DNA of 64,000 bases from an uncultured Desulfomicrobium sp. (GCA_937872685.1 CALMTS010000437.1:42289-106288); one strand, 5' to 3'. Numbered from the stretch's first letter, positions 36,523 through 46,419 are shown. The notes: generated from the letters alone by a model not told the origin. Numbers and translations are program-made.

Positions 36523-36554
36523 AAAAAAAAAGGTGGACCACGAAAAGGCCCACC
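36523..36554 (-). terminator. Terminator between tRNA-Gly and rimP
   Basis: Minus strand GGTGGGCC (36547-36554) pairs with GGTCCACC (36532-36539) with one G-U pair, followed by nine Ts. It would end the tRNA-Gly transcript or attenuate the rimP operon. Confidence 0.85.
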
Positions 36555-36594
36555 CCCATCAGCTACCGAATATCAGTATGACCACATACAGGAG

Positions 36595-36669
36595 TGGAGC
36601 GGGTGACGAGGGTCGAACTCGCAACTCCAAGCTTGGGAAGCTTGTACTCTGCCATTGAGCTACACCCGC
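36595..36669 (-). tRNA. tRNA-Gly (anticodon CCC)
   Basis: A 75-nt cloverleaf with a perfect 7-bp acceptor (GCGGGTG/CACCCGC), D-arm TAGCTCAATGGCAGAGTA, anticodon stem CAAGC/GCTTG with loop TTCCCAA, T-arm with GTTCGAC, and an encoded CCA end. The anticodon CCC reads GGG codons. It lies upstream of rimP on the same strand, reminiscent of the tRNA-led nusA operon of E. coli. Confidence 0.95.
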
Positions 36670-36765
36670 TCTGCAACCGTTTCCCTTGCATGAGGGGGGG
36701 GATGGCCGTCAAGTGTTTTTTTTCCCGATGGCATGCAGTGCCGAGCTTTCAGGGCTTTTCCGGAC

Positions 36766-36781
36766 TGGCCTGGTATTTGCT
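36766..36781 (+). promoter_or_regulatory. Sigma-54 promoter of flgF
   Basis: TGGCCTGGTATTTGCT has GG (36767-36768) and GC (36779-36780) exactly 10 bp apart and the TTGC -12 element. It ends 27 nt before flgF. Confidence 0.82.
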
Positions 36782-36808
36782 CAAAGCCTCGTACCGAGGA
36801 GGACCGCC

Positions 36809-37585
36809 ATGCAAGAAAGCAGCTACAGCGCCGTGTTCGGGGCCCTGACCCAGCAGCACCGCCTGGATACCATCGCCAATAATTTGGCGAATGTGAACAC
36901 GACGGGTTTCAAGGGGGACAAATTGTCCTTCCGCGACACCTTCCGCCGCTACGCCCACGACCTGCTGGACCCCAACACCACGCTGCGCGAGCGGGTTCCG
37001 TGGCCCGCTGCCAACGTTCTGGCCCAGCCCAGGATATCCGAGCAGGTCATCGATCTGTCCCAGGGAACCATGAAGAGCACGGGCAACGCCCTGGATCTGG
37101 CCATCGCCGGGGACGGTTTCTTCCGGGTCCAGACCCCGGAAGGGGAATTTATGACCCGCCAGGGCGTGTATCACCGTTCGGCCGAAGGGTATGTCGTGGA
37201 CGGCCATGGCAATCAGCTGCTGGGCGAGGGCGGGCCGATCCAGCTCCCGGAGACCGGCAGCGTGGTCATCGACGCCAGCGGCCAGGTCTCCGTGGACGGG
37301 GAGGCCATCGACGTCATTTCCCTGGTCCGGGTCGAGGACCCCAGGAATCTGGAAAAAGTCGGCAACTCCCTGCTGCGCGTCCGGCCCGACTCGGGCGCCC
37401 AGACCGTCCCGGCCGAGGATTCCACCGTGGAGCAGGGGTTCCTGGAGGCGGCCAACGTCGAGGTGGTCTCGGAGATGGTCAATATGATCGAGGCCCTGCG
37501 GGCCTTCGAGGCCTATCAGAAAATGATCAGCGGCACCTTTGAGCAGGACAAGAAGGCCATCGCCGAAGTCGGTGCGCCGAGATAA
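36809..37585 (+). CDS. flgF: Flagellar basal-body rod protein FlgF
   Basis: A 258-residue proximal rod subunit. The rod motif LDTIANNLANVNTTGFKGD (about residues 19-37), LDLAIAGDGFFRVQTPEGE and the C-terminal coil VEVVSEMVNMIEALRAFEAYQKM are all present. Paired with flgG downstream, the first such gene is best called flgF. GAGGAGGA precedes the ATG. It leads the flgF-G-A-H-I-J unit. Confidence 0.92.
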   Translation: MQESSYSAVFGALTQQHRLDTIANNLANVNTTGFKGDKLSFRDTFRRYAHDLLDPNTTLRERVPWPAANVLAQPRISEQVIDLSQGTMKSTGNALDLAIAGDGFFRVQTPEGEFMTRQGVYHRSAEGYVVDGHGNQLLGEGGPIQLPETGSVVIDASGQVSVDGEAIDVISLVRVEDPRNLEKVGNSLLRVRPDSGAQTVPAEDSTVEQGFLEAANVEVVSEMVNMIEALRAFEAYQKMISGTFEQDKKAIAEVGAPR

Positions 37586-37658
37586 ACATATGGCTGCGGG
37601 CCGGTTCGTCCAGTCCTGAACGCCCGGCCGCGGCGGATTCCGCCGCAAGGAGAAGAAC

Positions 37659-38441
37659 ATGATTCGCGCATTGTGGACCAGCGCTTCGGGCATGATCGCC
37701 CAGCAGCTCAACCTGGATGTGACGTCCAACAACCTGGCCAACGTCAACACCACGGGTTTCAAGAAGAACAGGGCCGAGTTCGAGGATCTCATGTACCAGA
37801 ACATGAAGATCGCGGGTTCGTCCAACCAGGAAGGCAACAGGCTGCCCGTGGGCATGCAGGTGGGCATGGGCGTGCGCCCCGTGTCCGTGCACAAGATATT
37901 TTCGCAGGGCGATTTCCAGAACACGGGCAACCAGCTCGACCTGGTCATCGAGGGCGACGGCTTCTTCCGCGTCGACCGCAACGGCGAGGACCACTACACC
38001 CGGAGCGGCGCCTTCAAGCTCGACAGCGACGGCCGCATCGTGACGGACAACGGCCACCCGCTGCAGCCCGAGTTCATCGTGCCCCCCGAGACCCAGAACA
38101 TCGTGGTCACGGAGGACGGGCATCTGACCTGCGTGGACAAGGCGGGCGCGGAAATCGCGGCCACGGACATCCCCATCTATACCTTCATCAACCCCGCGGG
38201 CCTCAAGGCCGTGGGGCGCAATCTGTATGTCCAGACGGACGGCTCCGGCGATGCCGTGGAGAGCGTGCCCGGCGAGAACAACGCCGGCACCCTGGCCCAG
38301 GGCTTCCTGGAGATGTCCAACGTGGAAATCGTGGAGGAAATGGTCAACATGATCGTGGGCCAGCGCGCCTATGAGGCCAATTCCAAGTCCATCACCACGG
38401 CCGACACGCTGCTGCAGATCGCCAACCAGCTGAAGAGGTAG
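37659..38441 (+). CDS. flgG: Flagellar distal rod protein FlgG
   Basis: A 260-residue distal rod subunit, the usual length. ALWTSASGMIAQQLNLDV, NNLANVNTTGFKKNRAEFEDL (the FlgG-specific loop), LDLVIEGDGFFRV and the C-terminal SNVEIVEEMVNMIVGQRAYE identify FlgG. AAGGAG precedes the ATG, and flgA follows with only 3 nt between. Confidence 0.96.
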   Translation: MIRALWTSASGMIAQQLNLDVTSNNLANVNTTGFKKNRAEFEDLMYQNMKIAGSSNQEGNRLPVGMQVGMGVRPVSVHKIFSQGDFQNTGNQLDLVIEGDGFFRVDRNGEDHYTRSGAFKLDSDGRIVTDNGHPLQPEFIVPPETQNIVVTEDGHLTCVDKAGAEIAATDIPIYTFINPAGLKAVGRNLYVQTDGSGDAVESVPGENNAGTLAQGFLEMSNVEIVEEMVNMIVGQRAYEANSKSITTADTLLQIANQLKR

Positions 38442-38444
38442 CTC

Positions 38445-39395
38445 ATGCGTTTTATCGTGGCCCTGCTCGCGCTGCTGCTCTGTCCCGGCCTGTCCTTGGC
38501 GCAGGACCGGCTCGTCGTGGCCGGGGCCGTGTGCGTGGACGGGCCGGTCATCGCCCTGCGCGACCTGGCCAGGGCCGAGGGGATGCAGGCCGAGGCCGTG
38601 CTGGCCGCTGCCGGAGACCGCCCCCTGCTGGCCTCGCCGAAGTTCGACGGGGCCCGGGCCAGCCTCAACGGGCCCAGGCTGCGCGAACTCATCGTGCAGC
38701 GCCTGGGGCCGAACCTGCCGCCCGTCGAGGTCCCGGATCAGGTCATGGTCCAGCGCGGCGGACAGGTCATCGGCACTTTGGCCCTTCTGCCGTCCATCGA
38801 CAAAATTTTGACGACATCCCTGGCCCGGTACGAGGGCGAGGTCCAGATCCGCGAGCACCGCATCGCGGACTACCTGTTCGTGGCGGAGAAAACGCCCGTG
38901 CAGATTCGCGTCGTGCCCGTCGGTACGCCGGTCCCGGGGCGCATCAGCCTGCGCCTGGAGGCCGTGGCCGGGGACGGCCGGGTGGTGCAGGGCTTCACGG
39001 GCACGGTCTTCGCCGATGTCTGGAAGACCGTGCCATGCGCGGCCCGGGTCCTGAACCGGGGCGACGTGCTGGAACCCGGCCTGGTCGGGTTCGCGCGCAG
39101 GAATCTGGCCTACATGCCGCGCCCGGCCTGGGACGGGCGCGGGCTGCCCCTGCGCATGACCGCCCCCGTCGGAGAGGGGCAGGTCATTTCGGCCGAGGCC
39201 GTGGAGCCCATTCCCGTGGTGTCCAAGGGGCAGCTGTTGACCCTGGTCTACGAGGGGAATTCCCTGAAATTGAGCGTTCCGGTGGAAAGCCTGGAGGACG
39301 GCGGCATAGGCAGCACCATCCGGGTCCGGAACATGCAGAGCCGCCGAGTGGTGGCCGCGCGGATAGTCGACGCGGAGACGGCCCTGGTGCCGTAG
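38445..39395 (+). CDS. flgA: Flagellar P-ring assembly chaperone FlgA
   Basis: A 316-residue periplasmic chaperone for P-ring formation. A signal peptide (MRFIVALLALLLCPGLSLA) is followed by an N-terminal domain and a C-terminal SAF/ChapFlgA domain (about residues 180-315; LNRGDVLEPGLVGFARRN, GQLLTLVYEGNSLKLSV). It is longer than E. coli FlgA (219) because of an added N-terminal region. Confidence 0.9.
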   Translation: MRFIVALLALLLCPGLSLAQDRLVVAGAVCVDGPVIALRDLARAEGMQAEAVLAAAGDRPLLASPKFDGARASLNGPRLRELIVQRLGPNLPPVEVPDQVMVQRGGQVIGTLALLPSIDKILTTSLARYEGEVQIREHRIADYLFVAEKTPVQIRVVPVGTPVPGRISLRLEAVAGDGRVVQGFTGTVFADVWKTVPCAARVLNRGDVLEPGLVGFARRNLAYMPRPAWDGRGLPLRMTAPVGEGQVISAEAVEPIPVVSKGQLLTLVYEGNSLKLSVPVESLEDGGIGSTIRVRNMQSRRVVAARIVDAETALVP

Positions 39396-39408
39396 TCCGG
39401 GAGGAAAC

Positions 39409-40095
39409 ATGCAGATACGGATTTGTTTTTTCATAGTTCTTTTGTCTCTTGCCGGCTGCCGGGCCACGAGCCGCCCGCCCATGCCTTCGGCGGTGGTCAC
39501 GCCGCCGCCCCAGGAGCGGGCGGACCAGGCGAGCAACCCCGGTTCGCTCTACGATCCCGACGGGGCGACATCGCTCTTCGCCGACGCCCGCGCCCGCAGG
39601 GTCGGGGATATCGTGCTGATCAAGGTGGTGGAGACGACCCTGGCCAAGAACAAGGCCACGACCACAGCCGACAAGACCAACAACATGGATCTCGGGGCCA
39701 GCGCGTATCTCGGCAAGGACGCGCTGCCGATCATCCCGGGGGCGACGGTGGGCCCGGATTCCCTGGTCAAAGCCACGTCCAACAGCGCGTTCGAGGGAGA
39801 TGGCGAGACCAAGCGCGAGAGCACCATCAGCACGACCGTGGCGGCCCGGGTCACCCGGGTTCTTGGCGGCGGGCTGATGGAGGTGCTTGGAGCGCGTGAG
39901 ACTCGGGTCAACGGCGAGACGCAGATCGTCATGGTCCAGGGCGTGGTCCGCGACCGCGACATCGACGCCGACAACAGCATCGCGTCCACGAACATGGCCG
40001 AGGCCCGCATAGAACTGTACGGCGAGGGCATCCTGGCCGAAAAACAACGCCCCGGGTGGCTTGCGAGGATACTTGACAATGTGTGGCCATTCTAG
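39409..40095 (+). CDS. flgH: Flagellar L-ring lipoprotein FlgH
   Basis: A 228-residue outer-membrane ring protein. The lipobox LAGC lies at residues 14-17. The FlgH core includes [19 protein letters not shown] (about 56-74) and the C-terminal [21 protein letters not shown]. It overlaps the flgI start by 17 nt. Confidence 0.94.
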   Translation: MQIRICFFIVLLSLAGCRATSRPPMPSAVVTPPPQERADQASNPGSLYDPDGATSLFADARARRVGDIVLIKVVETTLAKNKATTTADKTNNMDLGASAYLGKDALPIIPGATVGPDSLVKATSNSAFEGDGETKRESTISTTVAARVTRVLGGGLMEVLGARETRVNGETQIVMVQGVVRDRDIDADNSIASTNMAEARIELYGEGILAEKQRPGWLARILDNVWPF

Positions 40096-41197
40096 ACAGG
40101 GCGCCGGCCTGATCCGGCTGCTGATCATCGTGGTGGCGCTTTTCGCCGTGTCTTCGCCGGTTCTGGGCGCGCGCCTCAAGGACATCGCGACCTTCGGCGG
40201 GGTGCGCTCCAACGATCTGGTGGGCTATGGCCTGGTGGTCGGCCTCCCGGGGACGGGGGACAAGAGCGGGTCCAAGTTCACGGTGCAGTCCATGGCCAAC
40301 ATGCTGGAGAGCATGGGCGTCAAGGTCGACCGCGCCGCCCTGAAGCCCAAGAACGTGGCGGCCGTGATGGTCACGGTCAAGATGCCCGCCTCGGCCCGGC
40401 CCGGCTCGCGCCTCGACGCCACGATCTCCTCCGTGGGCGACGCGGCCTCCCTCCTGGGCGGCGTGCTGCTGATGACGCCGCTCAAGGGCGTCGACGGCAA
40501 CGTCTATGCCCTGTGCCAGGGGCCCCTGGCCGTGGGCGGGTTTTCCGCAGGCGGCGATGCGGCCTCGGCCACCAAGAACATCACCACCGTGGGCCGCATT
40601 CCCGGCGGAGCCGTGGTCGAGCGCAGCGTCCCCTTCAATTTCAATCAGCAGACCGATGTGAACATCCAGTTGGGGGTGGAGGATTTCTCCACGGCCAAGC
40701 AGGTCACGGACACCCTGAACAGGGCCCTGGGCGGTGATTTCGCCGCGGCCCAGGACGCCTCCACGGTCAGGCTGAAGGTTCCGCCCAGGTACCAGGGGGA
40801 CATCGTGACCCTCATGGCCTCCCTGGAGAATCTGGAGGTCCGTCCCGACAGCCGGGCCCGGGTCGTTGTCGACGAGAAGACCGGCACCGTGGTCCTGGGC
40901 GCGAACGTGACGCTTTCCAAGGTGGCCGTGTCCCACGGCAACCTGAACGTGATCGTGGCCGAGCAGCCGCAGGTTTCCCAGCCCGGGGCCTTCGCCCAGG
41001 GGCGCACCGTGGTCACCCCGTCCACCCAGCTGGGCGTACGGGAGGAGCAGCGCCGCCTGATCCTCATGGCCGGCGCCTCCATCCAGGAGCTGGTGGACGG
41101 CCTGAACGCCATCGGGGCCACTCCCCGGGACCTCATTTCCATCCTGAGGACCATGAAGTCGGCCGGCTCGCTGCACGCCGATCTCGAGGTCCTCTAG
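40079..41197 (+). CDS. flgI: Flagellar P-ring protein FlgI
   Basis: A 372-residue periplasmic ring subunit. A signal sequence ([20 protein letters not shown]) precedes the mature start [52 protein letters not shown] and the C-terminal [19 protein letters not shown] fit FlgI. The ATG at 40079 is used; a TTG at 40061 would only lengthen the pre-signal part. Confidence 0.95.
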   Translation: MCGHSRQGAGLIRLLIIVVALFAVSSPVLGARLKDIATFGGVRSNDLVGYGLVVGLPGTGDKSGSKFTVQSMANMLESMGVKVDRAALKPKNVAAVMVTVKMPASARPGSRLDATISSVGDAASLLGGVLLMTPLKGVDGNVYALCQGPLAVGGFSAGGDAASATKNITTVGRIPGGAVVERSVPFNFNQQTDVNIQLGVEDFSTAKQVTDTLNRALGGDFAAAQDASTVRLKVPPRYQGDIVTLMASLENLEVRPDSRARVVVDEKTGTVVLGANVTLSKVAVSHGNLNVIVAEQPQVSQPGAFAQGRTVVTPSTQLGVREEQRRLILMAGASIQELVDGLNAIGATPRDLISILRTMKSAGSLHADLEVL

Positions 41198-41210
41198 CAC
41201 CGGAGGCAAC

Positions 41211-41816
41211 ATGAGCGACATTCTCACCACCGCCGCGCTGCCGCCCCAGGACGGCACCCAGAGCCTGCAGAACCGCCTGCGCGAGCTGCGCTCCGATCTC
41301 GAGCCCCGGAAAAAGGGCCAGGACGAGGCCAAGCTCAGGAAGGCCTGCCAGGATTTCGAGGCCGTGTTCATCGGCCAGATATGGAAGCAGATGCGCTCGT
41401 CCGTGCCCAAGGACGGCATGCTCCATTCCAAGGAGGAGGAGAGCTACCTGTCCATGTTCGACCAGGAACTCTCGGTCAAGATGTCCCAGAGCGGCGGCAT
41501 CGGGCTTTCGGACCTGCTGTATGACAACCTGTCGGAGCGCCTGGTGAACGCCAGCCGGGACACGTCGTCCGCCAAGCCCCTCAAGCCTCTGGACAGGGAC
41601 GCCATGTCCCGCAGCCAGGCCCATGCCGCGGTCCCGATCCAGGCCCGGACCCTGGCCGCCCTGACGGCCCAGCGCGAGGCGGAGACGCTGGCGCGCCGTA
41701 TCGAACAGGCCCACATGACCGGACAGGCTGGAGAAGCGCCTGCCGGCGCGGGTCTGCCCACGGACCTGGAGGACGCATTGCAGGCCGTCAGGATGGATTC
41801 GGCCGACGACATCTGA
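41211..41816 (+). CDS. flgJ: Rod-binding protein FlgJ, without muramidase domain
   Basis: A 201-residue protein containing only the FlgJ N-terminal rod-binding domain (KLRKACQDFEAVFIGQIWKQM, about residues 41-61, and YLSMFDQELSVKMSQSGGIGL). The C-terminal peptidoglycan hydrolase domain of enterobacterial FlgJ is absent, as in many other phyla; the tail here is low-complexity. A separate hydrolase must open the wall. Confidence 0.9.
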   Translation: MSDILTTAALPPQDGTQSLQNRLRELRSDLEPRKKGQDEAKLRKACQDFEAVFIGQIWKQMRSSVPKDGMLHSKEEESYLSMFDQELSVKMSQSGGIGLSDLLYDNLSERLVNASRDTSSAKPLKPLDRDAMSRSQAHAAVPIQARTLAALTAQREAETLARRIEQAHMTGQAGEAPAGAGLPTDLEDALQAVRMDSADDI

Positions 41817-41940
41817 AACTCCGGGAAAGGGAAATTCTTGCCGCTGCGCCGGGCCGTCCGCCGTCCGCCCGGCGCCGGGCCGCCGGCTCCCCGGGCCGGA
41901 TCGGGCGCAGTTTCCCGCCGCGACAGGCCCGCCGACGTCA

Positions 41941-41956
41941 TGGTCGGCTATTTGCA
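41941..41956 (+). promoter_or_regulatory. Sigma-54 promoter of flgN-flgK-flgL-csrA-fliW
   Basis: TGGTCGGCTATTTGCA carries GG (41942-41943) and GC (41954-41955) 10 bp apart and a full TTGCA -12 element. It lies in the 219-bp gap after flgJ, about 80 nt before flgN. Confidence 0.82.
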
Positions 41957-42035
41957 ATGAACCTGCTGACCGGAGGGGACCCAGCAGAGTTTTCCCGGTC
42001 CCGAATCATGAATTTTCAGGCGCAAGGAAGGCATC

Positions 42036-42509
42036 ATGCATCAGACCATACTCGCCAGTCTCATCCGTCAGGCCAAGGGAACGGAACTTCTCCTCTCGCT
42101 GCTGCGGGAGGAATACGCCTTGCTCCGCAAGGGGCGTCCGGACGAAGTGGCCGGCCTGGAGATGGTCATCCAGGAGCTTGTCCGCCAACTGGTGCGGGAA
42201 CGCGAATTCCTGATCCGCGTCCTCGAACGCGCAGGGTACGGCCGTCTGGCGGATTTCCTGTCAGGGCTGGATCCCGCCGAGCGCGGTGAATTCGAGGTCT
42301 GGCGGGCCAGAATCATCGTCCATGAGCAGGAAGGCGCCAGACAGACGTCGATCAATTCCGACCTGGCCATGGCCCTGTGGGAACAGAGCGGGAACCTCCT
42401 GCGGCATTTCCAGAGCCAGGTCGTCCCCCGGGAGCGCAACACCTATACGGCCAGGGGGACCTGGGGCAGCCGTCCAGCCACAGCGACCATGGTGCGCGGG
42501 AGGCTCTAG
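42036..42509 (+). CDS. flgN: FlgN-type flagellar export chaperone
   Basis: A 157-residue helical protein placed directly before flgK, as expected for the chaperone of FlgK/FlgL. The FlgN-like pattern ELLLSLLREEYALLRKGRPDE at the N-terminus and long amphipathic helices are visible. Overall conservation in this family is low, so context carries much of the call. AAGGAAGG precedes the ATG; flgK starts immediately after its stop. Confidence 0.82.
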   Translation: MHQTILASLIRQAKGTELLLSLLREEYALLRKGRPDEVAGLEMVIQELVRQLVREREFLIRVLERAGYGRLADFLSGLDPAERGEFEVWRARIIVHEQEGARQTSINSDLAMALWEQSGNLLRHFQSQVVPRERNTYTARGTWGSRPATATMVRGRL

Positions 42510-44606
42510 ATGATAGGCCCCAACAACCTGCTGGAGATCGGCAAGAAGTCCCTCTTCGCCAACCAGGCGGCCATCCAGGTCGTCGGCAACAACATCTCCA
42601 ACGCCAATACCGAAGGGTACAGCCGGCAGGCCGTGCGCCTCGAGGACGGCATCTACATCGACTACACGCCGGGCCAATTGGGAACCGGCGTCAACGCCAA
42701 GGAAGTCATCCGCTATTTCGACGAGTTCATCGAGTCCCAGTATCTGACCAAGAGTTCTGCCGAAGCCAGGTGGTCCACCCTTTACGACAACCTGCAGAGC
42801 GCCGAGGCGGTGTTCAACGAGTCCAACTCCGACGGCATCACTTCCGCCCTGGCCGAATTCTGGGCCGGATGGCAGGACCTTTCCGCCGATCCCGGCAACG
42901 AGAGCGTCCGCACGGCCCTGCTGGGCAAGGCCTCCAACCTGCAGCAGGCCATCGGGGCTGTGGCTGACGACCTGGCGCAACTCCAGAACGGGGTGGACGC
43001 CCTCATCGATACGGAAGTCGACGAGATCAACGCCATCATGGCGGACATCGCCGACATCAACGCCCAGATCACCATCACCGAGGACACGGGCCGCAACAAC
43101 GCCAACAGCCTGCGCGACCAGCGCGCCGAGCTGGTGCGCCGGCTGGCCGAGAAGGTCGACATCACCTACATCGACAACGGCCTGGGCAATGTGACCATCA
43201 ACACGACCTCGGGCTACACCCTGGTCGACGGGACCGAGGTGTTCCGCCTGGCCTTCGAGAACGTGCCCACGGCCATCGCCGATCAGCGGGCCACGTCGAC
43301 CTACGACGGGGAAGTGACGTTTTCCGGCTCCAGTTCGAGCGAATACACCGTGGAGATCGTCAGCGGCGGAACCATCGCCGGCGGCGCCGCGACCTTCCGG
43401 GTCTCGCAGGACGGAGGGAAGACCTGGCTCAAGGACGAGAACGGCAACACGACCTTCACCGCCAGCGATGCCGGCGTCCTGCTGCCCGACGGCAAGGGGT
43501 CGCTGGCGTTCTCGGCCGGAACCGGCGGCACCCTCGTGACCGGGGACCGTTTCACGGTGCTGCCGAACAAGACCCTTTTCTGGTACCAGACGTCCTCGTC
43601 CAAGGTGAATGTCACGCCCCAGACCCTGGCCAACGGCGAGGACAACACGCGCCGTCTGACGGGCGGCGTCCTGACGGGCTATTTCCAGTTCCGGGACGGC
43701 AGCGTCGGCAACTACCAGGAAAAGCTGGACGCGTTTGCCTCCAGTCTGGCCTGGGAGGTGAACAGGCTTCATTCCCAGGGCACCGGCACCGAGAGCTTCC
43801 AGGAAGTCATCGGCACCTCCCGGGTTGGCAACGACAGCTTCGCCCTCGGTTCGGCCGAGGCCGGCCTGGCCTTTGGCGACAAGCTGGCCGCGGGCAACGT
43901 CATGATCCACGTGTACAACGAGACCACCGGGGCACTGGAGGAATCAAAGGCCATCGATTTCGACGGCGCCGCGGACGGGGTCCAGAACTTCAACCCGGCA
44001 GTGCATTCCCTGGAGGATGTGGTCGCCGCCATCAACGATAGCTTCGAAGGCATCAGCGCCAGTGTGGCCGACGGACGCCTTCAGATCACGGCGGCCTCGG
44101 GCCGCAGCTTCGCCTTCGGCACGGACACCAGCGGCCTCCTGGCCGCCCTGGGCGTCAACACGTTCTTCGAGGGGACCGATGCCAAAGGCCTGGCCATCAA
44201 CGCCACCGTCCTGAACAACACGTCCTTCATCAGCGCCGGGCACGTGAACGGCGCCGGCGAGATGAACGAGGGCGACAACACGACCGCCGCTGCCATCGCC
44301 GCACTGCAGTCCAAGGCCGTGAAGGTCTCGACGGCCTCCGGCGGCACGTCCAGCCAGAGCCTGGGGGAATTCTATTCGGCCCTGGTGTCCAGGGTGGGGG
44401 CCGACACGTCCTCGGCCAAGTTCAACGCCGAATACCAGGCCGCCCTGGCTTCGGACCTCAAGGCCAGGCAGGACTCCGTCAGCGGGGTCAACCTGGACGA
44501 GGAGATGACGAGCCTGATCAAGTTCCAGCATGCCTACACCGCCGCCGCCAAGCTGATCACCACGGCGGATTCCATGATGCAGGTCCTGCTGGGCCTCAAG
44601 TCCTGA
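42510..44606 (+). CDS. flgK: Hook-associated protein 1, FlgK
   Basis: A 698-residue hook-filament junction protein. The N-terminal rod/hook motif VVGNNISNANTEGYSRQAV (residues 25-43), the helical TSALAEFWAGWQDLSADP region and the C-terminal SGVNLDEEMTSLIKFQHAY coil are intact. It is longer than E. coli FlgK (547) because of a beta-rich insertion containing the motif DGGKTW at 301-306. Related motifs occur in FlgL. Confidence 0.95.
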   Translation: MIGPNNLLEIGKKSLFANQAAIQVVGNNISNANTEGYSRQAVRLEDGIYIDYTPGQLGTGVNAKEVIRYFDEFIESQYLTKSSAEARWSTLYDNLQSAEAVFNESNSDGITSALAEFWAGWQDLSADPGNESVRTALLGKASNLQQAIGAVADDLAQLQNGVDALIDTEVDEINAIMADIADINAQITITEDTGRNNANSLRDQRAELVRRLAEKVDITYIDNGLGNVTINTTSGYTLVDGTEVFRLAFENVPTAIADQRATSTYDGEVTFSGSSSSEYTVEIVSGGTIAGGAATFRVSQDGGKTWLKDENGNTTFTASDAGVLLPDGKGSLAFSAGTGGTLVTGDRFTVLPNKTLFWYQTSSSKVNVTPQTLANGEDNTRRLTGGVLTGYFQFRDGSVGNYQEKLDAFASSLAWEVNRLHSQGTGTESFQEVIGTSRVGNDSFALGSAEAGLAFGDKLAAGNVMIHVYNETTGALEESKAIDFDGAADGVQNFNPAVHSLEDVVAAINDSFEGISASVADGRLQITAASGRSFAFGTDTSGLLAALGVNTFFEGTDAKGLAINATVLNNTSFISAGHVNGAGEMNEGDNTTAAAIAALQSKAVKVSTASGGTSSQSLGEFYSALVSRVGADTSSAKFNAEYQAALASDLKARQDSVSGVNLDEEMTSLIKFQHAYTAAAKLITTADSMMQVLLGLKS

Positions 44607-44622
44607 GGGAAGGGAGTCTGAT

Positions 44623-46410
44623 ATGCGCGTATCGCTGCGGAACCAATACAGCAATTTTCTCTACAACCTGCAGGACACGCAGTCGCGGCTGATGGAGCTC
44701 AATCTGCAGGCCTCCAGCCAGAAGCGCATCAACAAGCCGTCCGACGACGCCGTCGGCACGGCCAAGGTGCTCAACTACCGCGGCTCCCTTGCGGCCATCA
44801 GCCAGTACCAGTCCAACATCGACACGGCCACGGGCTGGCTGAACCTGGCCGACGAGTCCATGCTGCAGGTCAGCACCATCCTGTCCAACCTCAAGGGCTT
44901 GGCCGAGCAGGGGGCCACGGGGACCATGACCGCCTCGGACCGCGAGGCGACATCCTACCAGGTCCGGCAGCTTTTCAGCCAGCTGGTCAGCCTGTCCAAC
45001 ACGCAGTTCGAGGGCAGTTCCATCTTCGCCGGGCACAAGACGGCGGGCAACGCGTTTGAAGAGGGGCTGATGGTCCACGACGAGGAGGGCAACAACCTCG
45101 GCATGGCCTCGGGCATGAGTTCCCGCAGCATCCTGGTCCAGTTCCTGGGCGCCGAGGGCTCCACCGCCACGGTGGGCACGGACGACATTTCCTACCGCTA
45201 CACCGCCGACGGAGGGACGACCTGGCAAACGGGCACGCTGAGTTCAACGGCGCCGTTCGAACTGGACCTGGGCGGCGTGGGCGTCACCCTGCGCGAGGGG
45301 TACGAAGTGGACCTGACTCCGGAGAGCAACACGTCCAGGTCGTCGGGATCGTGGCTGACGGTGGCCCCGACGGCCGTTTACCTGGGGGATCACGAAACGC
45401 AGGCGGGTGTTGTTTACGGCGCCGCCAACCCGAACTTTTCGGCCCTGCCCCTGGGCGGCTTCTCCGGGGACGTGGAGGTCGCCATGCCCGGGGGGGTGGA
45501 CTTCGGCGACGGCACCGACTTCGACGTCGATATCACCGTTGACGGGGAGACGTGGACCGTGACCGTCGACAACTCCACGACCACCCCCGTGATCGAAACC
45601 CCGTACGGGGGCATCCGGCTGTCGGGGGAGGCGCCGGCCGCGGCGCAGACCTTCACCGTCCTGTCCGGGGCGACGGGCGTGCAGAGCTTCGGGTCCGACG
45701 TCAACGCCGTGGGCAGGGGGGTGTTCGGGGGCGACGTCATCGTGCGCATCGACAATTCCACGGACATCGGCGACGGAACGTCCATCAGCTACTCGTACAG
45801 CACCGACGGCGGGATCAACTGGGATACGGGGCACACCGCGTCCAACAGCGCTTCCCCGGCCGAACTCCTCGTGCCGGGGGGCAAACTGGTCCTGACCGAG
45901 CGGGGAACGTCCACGAGCCTGGCGCAGGGCGCCCAGTTCACCATACACCCCCAGACCGCCAGCCACGACCTGGAAATTTCCGCGGGAGAGTTCGTGCAGA
46001 TCAATAATGTGGGCTCCCAGGTCTTCGGCGGCTACCATGTCGGCGGCGGCGAGCCCGTGTTCTCCGACAGCGACGAGGCCCGAAACATCTTCGTCGCCGT
46101 GGGCAAGCTGGTGGCGGCGCTGGAAAACAACGACCAGCAGGGCTGCGCCGACGCCCTGGAGGATCTGCAGACGGCCCAGGAATATTTCTCCACGCAGCTG
46201 GCCTCTGTCGGCGCGCGCGAGAACAGGCTCGAAGTCGCCGATACGGTGCTCTCGGGTCTCAAGCTCAACGAGACCGAGCGCATGAGCAACATCGAGGACG
46301 TCGACCTGGCCAGCCTCCTGACGGACCTGGCCAATCAGCAGCTGGCCTACGAGACGGTCCTCAAGTCCTCGTCGATGATCATGAAGATGAGTCTGGTCAA
46401 TTACCTGTAG
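44623..46410 (+). CDS. flgL: Hook-associated protein 3, FlgL, enlarged
   Basis: A 595-residue junction protein, nearly twice the E. coli length (317). The flagellin-like N-terminus (RINKPSDDAVGTAKVLNYR, about 35-53) and C-terminus (MSNIEDVDLASLLTDLANQQ) are normal. The extra 260 or so residues lie between them and hold three spaced beta-type motifs: DGGTTW (about 196-201), DGETW (about 307-311) and DGGINW (about 395-400). They are probably surface-exposed repeats. csrA follows 9 nt downstream. Confidence 0.92.
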   Translation: MRVSLRNQYSNFLYNLQDTQSRLMELNLQASSQKRINKPSDDAVGTAKVLNYRGSLAAISQYQSNIDTATGWLNLADESMLQVSTILSNLKGLAEQGATGTMTASDREATSYQVRQLFSQLVSLSNTQFEGSSIFAGHKTAGNAFEEGLMVHDEEGNNLGMASGMSSRSILVQFLGAEGSTATVGTDDISYRYTADGGTTWQTGTLSSTAPFELDLGGVGVTLREGYEVDLTPESNTSRSSGSWLTVAPTAVYLGDHETQAGVVYGAANPNFSALPLGGFSGDVEVAMPGGVDFGDGTDFDVDITVDGETWTVTVDNSTTTPVIETPYGGIRLSGEAPAAAQTFTVLSGATGVQSFGSDVNAVGRGVFGGDVIVRIDNSTDIGDGTSISYSYSTDGGINWDTGHTASNSASPAELLVPGGKLVLTERGTSTSLAQGAQFTIHPQTASHDLEISAGEFVQINNVGSQVFGGYHVGGGEPVFSDSDEARNIFVAVGKLVAALENNDQQGCADALEDLQTAQEYFSTQLASVGARENRLEVADTVLSGLKLNETERMSNIEDVDLASLLTDLANQQLAYETVLKSSSMIMKMSLVNYL

Positions 46411-46419
46411 GAAGGGTTT

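Noticed and set aside
36595-36669. tRNA-Gly as an integration site for a mobile element
   Set aside because: No integrase, direct repeat or foreign-looking segment lies beside it; both flanks are core genes.
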